Assembly: GCF_001902295.1 (NCBI RefSeq)
Contig: NZ_CP018335.1
Location: 3,596,001 to 3,660,000 of the forward strand
Length of the DNA stretch: 64,000 nt
From: Clostridium kluyveri
GTDB taxonomy: Bacteria; Bacillota; Clostridia; Clostridiales; Clostridiaceae
Reading direction: 5' to 3'
The notes under the pieces are model-generated. The model ran no database searches and was not told the origin of the DNA. It saw only the letters and a list, made by a program, of their open reading frames with translations. Of this stretch, positions 25,058 through 32,654 are shown piece by piece (within the stretch, counting starts at the first letter, position 1; the number at the start of each line of letters is the position of its first letter). A program made the translations under genes and the position numbers.

Positions 25058-26836
25058 TTATTCAATTATAAACTTTCTACATTTATTATATACTTCTTCG
25101 TCTACTAAAGCACTTATATAAGTTCCCTGTTCCCTATAATCTTCCTTTTCTATCTTGCAATTTCTATGTATAAAGGCTACTGCAGCTTGTTCTGTATAGG
25201 GAATTAAATATTCCACCTTTTTTATACTTTGGGGAAGCATATGGGATACTTTTTCTAAAAGCTCTTCTAAATTAGTGCTCTGTTTAGCTGATATGTATAT
25301 GCTTTCTACAGCATTATATTCATTTTTTATATCTTCTACCTTTTCTATTTTGCCCTTATCTATTTTATTAAATACCAAAAGCACTGGTTTATCATTTATG
25401 CCAAGCTGATTCAAGACCTTATCTACTGATTCTATATGCTGATATGCATCTTCTGAGGATACATCCACCACATGAAGCAGTAAATCAGAGTAATAAACTT
25501 CTTCCAGGGTAGATTTGAAAGCTTCTACCAGATCATGAGGAAGCTTATTTATGAATCCTACAGTGTCAGTTATTGTGATTGTTCTACCATCTTTCAATTC
25601 TACAGCTCGAGTAGTAGTATCCAGCGTTGCAAATAACATGTCTGCTTCAAATACTTTATCTTTTACAATACTTTCTTTTGGAACAGCTATTTCACATAAC
25701 TTGTTTCTCAGGGTAGATTTCCCTGAATTGGTGTATCCAACTAGAGAAACATTGCATATTTCATTTCTCTTTTCTCTTTGTACTTTTCTTATTCCTTTTA
25801 TCTTTTTCAATTCTCTATTAATCTCATATATTCTTTCTCTTATGTGCCTTTTATCTGTTTCCAGTTTCTTTTCCCCTGGTCCTCTAGTACCTATACCTCC
25901 TCCTGTTCTTGAAAGAATTATGCCAAGTCCTGAAAGTCTTGCCAACCTGTATTTAAGCTGGGCAAGTTCTACCTGCATTTTACTCTCTTTACTTTTAGCC
26001 CTGGTAGCAAATATATGAAGTATCAATGTGGTTCTGTCTATTATCTTTATCTTTAAATTCTCTTCCAAATTTCTAGCCTGTGAACCGGATATTTCATCAT
26101 CAAAAATTACCACATTAGCATTATGAACCTGAGCAATTAACCCTATCTCACTTACTTTTCCTTTTCCCACATAAAAAGCTGTATCTACAGTAGTTCTTTT
26201 TTGGAATACTTTTTCTAAAACTTTTACATTACACGCTCTGGCCAATTCTTCTAATTCATCTAAACTCTCTTTACTGTCCGTTCCCACGAGTATGGCCCTT
26301 TCTTCATACTCCTCCAGTGTATATATTTTTTTAATCAACTCTTCTATTTCATTTATTTTTCTCAATACATTGTAATTAGCAGCCTCCTCCAGAGTCAGGT
26401 TATTCAAAACTTCACTTTCAACAGAATCCCCTTTAATGCTTAAAAAGCCTAAGCTCATACCTGTAGGTCCCTGATCATTAACTCCTATAGCCGATATACA
26501 ATCTAATTTCAACTTTATTAAAGCTGAAATATCTATTTTGGAAAGCTGTGAATTGCCATTAGGATGAGTATGTATCATTCTAATTCCAGAAAGCTTATTT
26601 GACCATGTATAAACTTCAATATTTACGCTGTTACTGTCACCTACTGATATATTTAAGACCTTTCCTCTTCTATTAATCAGTACACTTATTTCTCTATTTA
26701 AATATATAGTATTTCTGCAAAGTATTTCTACGATCTCCATATTGCAAACACTATCTTTAGGCATTTTAATATCATATATTTCTTCCAATTCATCTAATAT
26801 AGACTTTCTTATACCTTCTGTATTTCCATATATCAA
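25058..26836 (-). CDS. hflX: GTPase HflX with N-terminal JAMM-like domain
   Basis: 592 residues, much longer than the ~420-430 of standard HflX. Residues about 190-590 are HflX: VGKGKVSEIG, the Gly-rich GIGTRGPGEKKLETDKR, P-loop GYTNSGKST, DTVGFI and NKID. HflX splits stalled or stress-damaged ribosomes. The first ~170 residues are extra and carry HTHPNGNSQLSKID at 89-102 with a glutamate at 49, the E..HxHP(x)G...SxxD pattern of JAMM/MPN metalloproteases. Start chosen at TTG 26836 (MIYGNTEGIRKS) after AGAGGTG; an earlier in-frame TTG has no site. What the extra domain cleaves, if active, is unknown. Confidence 0.92.
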   Translation of the reverse strand: MIYGNTEGIRKSILDELEEIYDIKMPKDSVCNMEIVEILCRNTIYLNREISVLINRRGKVLNISVGDSNSVNIEVYTWSNKLSGIRMIHTHPNGNSQLSKIDISALIKLKLDCISAIGVNDQGPTGMSLGFLSIKGDSVESEVLNNLTLEEAANYNVLRKINEIEELIKKIYTLEEYEERAILVGTDSKESLDELEELARACNVKVLEKVFQKRTTVDTAFYVGKGKVSEIGLIAQVHNANVVIFDDEISGSQARNLEENLKIKIIDRTTLILHIFATRAKSKESKMQVELAQLKYRLARLSGLGIILSRTGGGIGTRGPGEKKLETDKRHIRERIYEINRELKKIKGIRKVQREKRNEICNVSLVGYTNSGKSTLRNKLCEIAVPKESIVKDKVFEADMLFATLDTTTRAVELKDGRTITITDTVGFINKLPHDLVEAFKSTLEEVYYSDLLLHVVDVSSEDAYQHIESVDKVLNQLGINDKPVLLVFNKIDKGKIEKVEDIKNEYNAVESIYISAKQSTNLEELLEKVSHMLPQSIKKVEYLIPYTEQAAVAFIHRNCKIEKEDYREQGTYISALVDEEVYNKCRKFIIE

Positions 26837-26994
26837 AAAATCACCTCTATATTCACTATAATCAAATGTTATCAATATTTAATCTTACCATTTACCTCTC
26901 TAGTATACATTATATATTTATAAAGTAAAAACCATTTTCACATATTTATCTGCCAAAATTTCAAAAACCATTTATATTTCATTAATACTTTAAT

Positions 26995-27006
26995 TTATGA
27001 TATAAT
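26995..27006 (+). promoter_or_regulatory. -10 region of the pbpA promoter
   Basis: A TATAAT at 27001-27006, 41 bases before the pbpA ATG. The matching -35 (TTCATT near 26978) is weak. Confidence 0.4.
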
Positions 27007-27047
27007 AAGTAAAATTAAAGTAACAATTTAGAGCAAGGAGGACAATT

Positions 27048-29399
27048 ATGGTAAAAAGACATAAAAAGGCTCCATTTAAAACTTCCAAACTTATATTTAT
27101 TATCTTATCTGGTTTATTATTGATAGCATTTGTATCAATAATTGGTGCAAGCCTGGCTATCATAAAAAATTCTCCAAAACTTGATGTAAACCAGATATTG
27201 AACTTAAATGAGCCTTCTGTTCTATATGATGACAGCAATGAAACCATGGACGTAGTAGTTACCCCGCAGCAGAGAACAGTAATTTCTTTTGATAATATGC
27301 CCCAGAACTTAAAAAACGCTTTTATCAGTATAGAAGACGAAAGATTCTATAAACATAGTGGTATAGATTTAAAAAGAATCATAGGTGTAATATTTATAGA
27401 TATTAAAAATAAGATTACAGGCAGTGACAACCTTCAAGGAGCATCTACTATAACTCAACAACTTGTAAGAAATATATTTCTGTCTTCTGATGTATCTTTT
27501 AAAAGAAAACTTCAGGAAATGTACCTGTCCATAAAGCTTGAGCAGAAATTAGGTAAAGATGAAATACTGGGAGCATATATGAATACAATATATTTAGGTG
27601 GAAGAGCATTAGGTGTTGAAGCTGCATCTCAACAATATTTTAGGAAATCCGCAAAAGATTTGAATTTAATTGAATGCGCCCTTATTGCGGCTATTCCCCA
27701 AAGTCCCTCTGTGTATTATCCCTATTCCGATAAAGCTAAAAAAGATCCATCCATATATTTAGACAGAACCAAATCAGTAATTACAAAAATGTATGAAAAT
27801 GGATACATTTCTCAAAGTCAGTATACTACTGCCATAAAAGACATTTCAGAAGGTAACCTAGATATTAAGCCAGAACCTACTGTAAGTAATACATATAACT
27901 ATGAGTGGTTTACAGTGCCTGTTATCACTCAAGTAAAGAAGGATTTAAAATCTAAATATAAGTATACCGATGAACAAATAAACAATCTACTTATGTATGG
28001 GGCCCTTAAGATATATACTACAATGGACAAGGACTTGCAGAGGAAAACAGAAGATACTATAACTAACAATAGTATTTTTCAAAATTCTACCACAGATGGA
28101 AATGGAATATTACAGCCTGAAGCATCAGCAGTAGTTATGGATTATCATTCTGGAGAAGTAAAAGCCCTGGTAGGTGGTAGGGGAACTCAGCCTGCTAGAT
28201 CTTTTAACAGAGCTGCCTCTGAAAATTACTTAAAGGCTCCCGGCTCCAGCATAAAACCATTAACTGTATACAGTCCTGCCATAAATTCACAGCAGTTTAC
28301 ATCTGCCAGTATTTTTGAGGATTCCCCATTATCCAATGAAACGGCCAATAAATATGCCTCCAATGGCGAACCTTATCAACCTAAAGATGATGACTACATT
28401 GGAGGTAATATGACTTTAAGAACTGCTTTAATGCATTCTATAAATCTAGTCGCAGTTAAGCTGGAAGACAAATTGGGACTTGAAACTGCATCTGAATATG
28501 CAGAAAAATTTGGCATAACTTTAGACGAACACGACAGGAGCAGTATAGCAGCACTATCTCTTGGTGAACTTCACCATGGTACAAATACCCTTACAATGGC
28601 TGCAGCCTATGGAGTGTTTGGAAATTACGGTACCTATACAACTCCAAAACTTTATACCAAAGTAGAGGATAGAAACAAAAAAGTTTTATTGCAGAATAAA
28701 ACCCAGACAAAAACCGTTCTATCCAGTCAAACCGCTTATATACTATATGATATGTTAAAAGGTCCTGTCAGTGCAGAAGGTACGGGATATAATGCGAACT
28801 TTGGAAATATGGCTGTAAGAGGTAAAACTGGTACTTCCACTGATAGTAAAAACCTGTGGTTTTGTGGATTGACTCCATATTACTCTGCAGCAGTATGGAT
28901 TGGTAATGACGATAATTCTGTATTAAATGATAATTCACTTAATAGTAATTCTGCAGCCAAACTCTGGGCAGATATAATGTCTCCTTTCCATGAAAACTTA
29001 GAATCGAAAGAACTTGAAATGCCCTCTGGAGTGGTAACTGCAGCAATCTGTTCTGAATCCGGCAAACTTGCCAGAGCCGATTGTTATAAGGATCTCACAG
29101 GCAGCAAGGTTTACAATGAATTATTTATAGAAGGTACCGTACCTACAAGTTACTGTAATATGTCCCACTCATGGAACATATTTGACGCCCTTCCTGATAA
29201 AAATAATAGTAAAAATCAATACAAAAAAAATGATAATAAGACCACTGATACTGACAAAGACAACAAAGATAATACCAATACTGTGGATACTAATAATAAT
29301 TCCCCTGAAAAAAATAATAGTGACAAGAGTAATTCAGAAAAGGAAACTGAAACTCATACAGGTAATTCCTCTGCAGAAACAACTGTTAAAAATAACTGA
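27048..29399 (+). CDS. pbpA: Class A penicillin-binding protein (transglycosylase/transpeptidase)
   Basis: 783 residues. A short basic cytoplasmic tail, one membrane segment (about 14-38), and a GT51 glycosyltransferase domain (EDERFYKHSG at 96-105, GASTITQQLVRN at 131-142). The transpeptidase follows with SxxK at 400-403 (SSIK), SIN near 459 and KTG near 587. The tail after about 725 is Asn/Asp/Lys/Thr-rich and disordered, typical of clostridial PBP1. It polymerises and cross-links peptidoglycan at the membrane. ATG with GGAGG 7 bases upstream; terminator downstream. Divergent from hflX. Confidence 0.95.
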   Translation: MVKRHKKAPFKTSKLIFIILSGLLLIAFVSIIGASLAIIKNSPKLDVNQILNLNEPSVLYDDSNETMDVVVTPQQRTVISFDNMPQNLKNAFISIEDERFYKHSGIDLKRIIGVIFIDIKNKITGSDNLQGASTITQQLVRNIFLSSDVSFKRKLQEMYLSIKLEQKLGKDEILGAYMNTIYLGGRALGVEAASQQYFRKSAKDLNLIECALIAAIPQSPSVYYPYSDKAKKDPSIYLDRTKSVITKMYENGYISQSQYTTAIKDISEGNLDIKPEPTVSNTYNYEWFTVPVITQVKKDLKSKYKYTDEQINNLLMYGALKIYTTMDKDLQRKTEDTITNNSIFQNSTTDGNGILQPEASAVVMDYHSGEVKALVGGRGTQPARSFNRAASENYLKAPGSSIKPLTVYSPAINSQQFTSASIFEDSPLSNETANKYASNGEPYQPKDDDYIGGNMTLRTALMHSINLVAVKLEDKLGLETASEYAEKFGITLDEHDRSSIAALSLGELHHGTNTLTMAAAYGVFGNYGTYTTPKLYTKVEDRNKKVLLQNKTQTKTVLSSQTAYILYDMLKGPVSAEGTGYNANFGNMAVRGKTGTSTDSKNLWFCGLTPYYSAAVWIGNDDNSVLNDNSLNSNSAAKLWADIMSPFHENLESKELEMPSGVVTAAICSESGKLARADCYKDLTGSKVYNELFIEGTVPTSYCNMSHSWNIFDALPDKNNSKNQYKKNDNKTTDTDKDNKDNTNTVDTNNNSPEKNNSDKSNSEKETETHTGNSSAETTVKNN

Positions 29400-29417
29400 T
29401 ATCTTAGTATATTAATT

Positions 29418-29457
29418 AAAATTCCACCTTAGTATTTTAAAGGTGGAATTAATTTTT
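29418..29457 (+). terminator. Terminator after pbpA, convergent with sigF
   Basis: Stem AATTCCACCTT (29420-29430) / AAGGTGGAATT (29440-29450), then AATTTTTG on plus. A-rich on the other side, so it may also serve the sigF transcript. Confidence 0.8.
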
Positions 29458-29533
29458 GGGGTAATAATATTTATTTAGAAGATAACACTTTTTATAAGAT
29501 GCTTTAATTCTTTTACTTACCATATTTTCAAGA

Positions 29534-30289
29534 TTACTCACTTAAAATTTCTCTCATGGTTTTAAGTACTTTTTTTTCAATTCTAGAAACCTGTACTTGA
29601 TTTATTCCTAACATCTTTGCCACTTGTACTTGAGTTTTATCCTTAAAATATCTAAGCATTATAATCTGCCTGGATTTTACATCTAAATTTCTTAGAGCTT
29701 CTTTTAATGCAATTCTATCTATGACTTCCACATCTTCTTTAGGGTTTTCACTTATTTTATCTATTAGAAGAACAGGCGAACCATCATCTTGATGTATAGT
29801 ATCATATAAGTATTGCAAACTATTGGTAGATTCTGTGGCAAAAATTAATTCTTCTGTTTTTACTCCTGAATATTCTGCTAATTCTTCTATAGTAGGTTCT
29901 CTGTTAAGTTTTTTTGTAAGTGCCTCTCTATCATAATGAAGTTTTTTAGCTGTATTTTTTATACTTCTGCTTACTTTTATCATTCCATCATCTCGAAGGA
30001 ATCTCTTTATTTCTCCTAGTATCATGGGTACAGCATATGTAGAAAATTTCACATTATAAGTTTCATCAAAATTATTTACTGCTTTCATAAGCCCCATACA
30101 ACCTATTTGAAATATGTCTTCATATTCATATCCTCTGTTTAAAAATTTTTTGCTTATGGCTGAAACCAGGGGTAGATTAAGCTCTACTAGCTTGTTTAAT
30201 GCTTCTTTATCCCCTTCTTTTGCACATTTAATTAACTTTAGATTATCATCGTAGCTATATTTAATTTTTTTTACTGTTTCTTCACCCAT
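29534..30289 (-). CDS. sigF: Forespore sigma factor sigma-F
   Basis: 251 residues, sigma-70 family (SigF/SigG group). Region 2 includes FQIGCMGLMKAVNNFDETYNVKFSTYAVPMILGEIKRFLRDD, region 3 VSRSIKNTAKK, and region 4 ends QVQVAKMLGINQVQVSRIEKKVLKTMRE. It directs the first forespore-specific transcription and is held inactive by SpoIIAB, encoded immediately upstream. Start taken at ATG 30289 with AGGTG 6 bases upstream, overlapping the spoIIAB stop region (GTG at 30298 overlaps the binding site). Confidence 0.96.
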   Translation of the reverse strand: MGEETVKKIKYSYDDNLKLIKCAKEGDKEALNKLVELNLPLVSAISKKFLNRGYEYEDIFQIGCMGLMKAVNNFDETYNVKFSTYAVPMILGEIKRFLRDDGMIKVSRSIKNTAKKLHYDREALTKKLNREPTIEELAEYSGVKTEELIFATESTNSLQYLYDTIHQDDGSPVLLIDKISENPKEDVEVIDRIALKEALRNLDVKSRQIIMLRYFKDKTQVQVAKMLGINQVQVSRIEKKVLKTMREILSE

Positions 30290-30298
30290 ATCATTCAC

Positions 30299-30727
30299 CT
30301 AACTTAATGAATTAAAAACTTTTTTCATAATCAATCTTGTCCCTTTGTTTTTTTCAGATTCCACTTGAAGAGAATCCATAAATGTCTCCATTACAGTAAA
30401 TCCCATTCCTGATCTTTCTAATTCTGGCTTAGAGGTATAAAGAGGCTGCATTGCCACATCTATGTTCTCTATGCCTATGCCATTATCCTCTACTATTAAA
30501 ATCAGTTCCCTTCCTTTAATGCTAGCTTCAATCTTAACTATACCTTCTTTGTTTTCATAACCATGAATAATAGAGTTTGTCACTGCTTCTGAAACTGCAG
30601 TTTTTACATCTGTTAATTCATCTAGTGTAGGATCTAACTGGGATACAAAGGCCGCTACTGATACTCTAGCAAAGCTTTCATTTTGTGATTTACTAATAAA
30701 CTCTATTTTCATACTGTTATCATACAT
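30299..30727 (-). CDS. spoIIAB: Anti-sigma-F factor and SpoIIAA kinase SpoIIAB
   Basis: 142 residues of the GHKL kinase family: AVSEAVTNSIIHGY (N box), LIVEDNGIGIENI (G1) and RSGMGFTVMETFMD (G2). It binds sigma-F and phosphorylates SpoIIAA. ATG at 30727 follows GGGGGG at 7 bases. Middle gene of the spoIIA operon. Confidence 0.96.
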   Translation of the reverse strand: MYDNSMKIEFISKSQNESFARVSVAAFVSQLDPTLDELTDVKTAVSEAVTNSIIHGYENKEGIVKIEASIKGRELILIVEDNGIGIENIDVAMQPLYTSKPELERSGMGFTVMETFMDSLQVESEKNKGTRLIMKKVFNSLS

Positions 30728-30741
30728 AATTTATCCCCCCA

Positions 30742-31077
30742 TTAAATATTCTGAATTGCTTCCTCAATATTGTCATAAAGTCCTATAATCTTAAACATCC
30801 CCGATAGTTCAAACACTCTTCTCACTGAGGGTGATACGCCTACAATACATATCTTTCCTTTCTTAGCATTCAGCCTTTTATATCTTCCAATTACCACCCC
30901 TATTCCTGAGCTATCCATAAAGCTTACCTGTGAAAAATCCAATATCAACTTGTTTATGCCTTCTACATCCAATTGATTATCAATTTTATTTCTGACTTCT
31001 TCTGTACTATGATGATCTAGTTCTCCTTCCATAATGGCTATAAGATTATCTTCCTTCACATAAAATTGTAAATTCAT
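30742..31077 (-). CDS. spoIIAA: Anti-anti-sigma factor SpoIIAA
   Basis: 111-residue STAS-domain protein. The phosphorylated serine lies in SQVSFMDSSGIGVVIGRYK near residues 50-68 (the DSSG serine). When dephosphorylated it releases sigma-F from SpoIIAB. First gene of the operon; 14 bases before spoIIAB. The ATG has only a weak upstream binding site. Upstream are a sigma-H-like promoter and several palindromes. Confidence 0.95.
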   Translation of the reverse strand: MNLQFYVKEDNLIAIMEGELDHHSTEEVRNKIDNQLDVEGINKLILDFSQVSFMDSSGIGVVIGRYKRLNAKKGKICIVGVSPSVRRVFELSGMFKIIGLYDNIEEAIQNI

Positions 31078-31087
31078 ATACTACACA

Positions 31088-31119
31088 AAACTCTACTAAA
31101 ACTAACACAACAATCCTCT
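31088..31119 (-). promoter_or_regulatory. Candidate sigma-H promoter of the spoIIA operon
   Basis: On the minus strand AGAGGATTG fits the sigma-H -35 pattern (RnAGGAwww). After 14 bases GTAGAGTTT is an approximate -10 (RnnGAATww, one mismatch). spoIIA is sigma-H-dependent in Bacillus, which supports the assignment. Confidence 0.4.
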
Positions 31120-31278
31120 GCTCCAACATAGTTTTAGCGTTAAAATATACTTTTAACTTTAATTTACCATATAACATATGAGCTCATGTTATATGACTAA
31201 AGTTTAATATTAAACTTTAGCATATGCAAAATATTGCATAGTCCGAGTCAGACCTTCTTACCCCCCCTCTTATAATAT

Positions 31279-31356
31279 CAATTCACAGTTCACAATTCAC
31301 AGTTCACAATTAATAGTTTGCAATTAATAGTTTGCAATTAACAATTCGCAATTGCA
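31279..31356. repeat. Tandem dispersed repeats upstream of spoIIAA
   Basis: ATTCACAGTTCACA occurs twice and TAATAGTTTGCAAT twice in direct repeat, followed by AACAATTCGCAATTGCA. Longest copy of the family also seen near 22402, 32620, 50335 and 52738. Confidence 0.7.
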
Positions 31357-31586
31357 GTGCTTATTCCCCACAGAAGATGAGGCGTTAGCTAATTACATCC
31401 TCCTAATAAAAAATTTCATAATTATTAAAATAAAATACGTGTTTTTAATATATTCTACACAGAAAACAGTTTCCCTTTATTTTTTTGTATTTTTATCGAT
31501 ATTTTATTCATATTATTGACAGTTAGTATATTTCTAAACATATGTTGAAAATTTTTAATAAATTTCAATTATTTGAACTGAAAAAT

Positions 31587-31640
31587 AATAAAAAGGCTAT
31601 TGACTTAGTTTATATTAATGAACTAAGTCAATAACCTTTT
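31587..31640 (-). terminator. Terminator after speE
   Basis: 20-bp stem AAAAGGCTATTGACTTAGTT (31591-31610) / AACTAAGTCAATAACCTTTT (31621-31640) with a single G-T type mismatch and a 10-base loop. It is followed on the minus strand by a T-rich tract. Confidence 0.85.
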
Positions 31641-31675
31641 GATATATTTAAAACTAAATTATGGATTGTCAAAAA

Positions 31676-32503
31676 CTATCTGGTTAAATCTTCTACGAAT
31701 TTTGGAAGTACAAAACATGCCTTATGTAATTCTTTAGTATAATATTTTGTATTTATGTTCGAGGTAGAAGATAAATCCACTTCTTTAGGATCATACTTTT
31801 TAGAGCCTATGGTAAAACTCCAGAATCCACTTGGATATGTAGGTATGCCTGCCATAAACAATCTGGTAATAGGAAAAATTTCCTTAGCATCCTTGTATAC
31901 CTGTTTTACCACTTCTGGCAAATAAAAAGGTGTTTCCGTCTGAGCTATGAATATTCCATCTTCTGTTAAACAGTTATATATTTCCTTATAAAAGCTTCCT
32001 CCAAATAATCCCTCTGCAGCACCAAAAGGATCTGTGGAATCCACTATTATAACATCAAATTCATTTCTATGCTGGTGGACATATTTTATTCCATCTCCAA
32101 TAAAAACTTCACATTTTGGATTATTAAGTTCACAACTTATTTCTGGAAGATATTTTTTACACTCATAAACAACTTGTTCATCAATTTCACAAAGTACAAC
32201 TTTTTCTACAGTTTCATGTTTCAATACTTCTCTTACAGTCCCTCCATCTCCTCCACCAACTATAAGTACTTTTTGGGGATTCGGATGAGTAAATAAAGGT
32301 ATATGAGTTATCATTTCATGGTATACATACTCATCTTTAACTGTAGTCTGTACTATACCATCTAAAACCAACATTCTTCCTAATGCATATGTATCTACTA
32401 TAGCCAACTCCTGATATTTGGTTTTCTTTGCAACTAAAGTCTCTTTTATCTTATAGGTCATAGCAGCATCTTCAATTTGACCTTCTCTTAACCATAAATC
32501 CAT
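31676..32503 (-). CDS. speE: Spermidine synthase
   Basis: Transfers an aminopropyl group from decarboxylated SAM to putrescine. 275 residues, normal length. Visible: LDGIVQTTVKDEYVYHEMITHIPLF, the SAM-binding VLIVGGGDGGTVREVLKH near 85-102, and IIVDSTDPFGAAEGLFG near 153-169. ATG at 32503 with AAAGGAG upstream; strong terminator after it. The arginine decarboxylase gene speA of the same pathway is at 61167, far away and on the other strand. Confidence 0.96.
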   Translation of the reverse strand: MDLWLREGQIEDAAMTYKIKETLVAKKTKYQELAIVDTYALGRMLVLDGIVQTTVKDEYVYHEMITHIPLFTHPNPQKVLIVGGGDGGTVREVLKHETVEKVVLCEIDEQVVYECKKYLPEISCELNNPKCEVFIGDGIKYVHQHRNEFDVIIVDSTDPFGAAEGLFGGSFYKEIYNCLTEDGIFIAQTETPFYLPEVVKQVYKDAKEIFPITRLFMAGIPTYPSGFWSFTIGSKKYDPKEVDLSSTSNINTKYYTKELHKACFVLPKFVEDLTR

Positions 32504-32619
32504 CGATGAAACTCCTTTCCCGCCCTTTAATTTTAAGATTTGAAAACTTAAACTTCTCTTGAAACTAACAAAATCTTATTTATCGCAGCTATTATTATAG
32601 CAATAATATTATAATTATA

Positions 32620-32640
32620 CAATGCACTATTCACAGTCCA
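32620..32640. repeat. Dispersed repeat copy between camA-like gene and speE
   Basis: CAATGCACTATTCACAGTCC, a partial member of the CACAGTTCACAAT family. Confidence 0.4.
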
Positions 32641-32654
32641 AGTGATTCTTAGAT

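Larger units (their letters stand above)
31078..31586. other. 500-base spoIIAA upstream region with palindromes and repeats
   Basis: No gene. In order: the promoter candidate; a hairpin CATATAACAT (31168-31177) / ATGTTATATG (31186-31195); a perfect 24-bp palindrome at 31197-31220 (CTAAAGTTTAAT and complement); a small hairpin TGCAA/TTGCA at 31225-31238; then dispersed direct repeats at 31279-31356; then AT-rich DNA. Sites for Spo0A could lie here, but I did not see a clear TGTCGAA box. Confidence 0.55.

Noticed and set aside
31279..31356. CRISPR-like array upstream of spoIIAA
   Set aside because: Units are short (about 14 bases), contiguous and without spacers; no cas genes.
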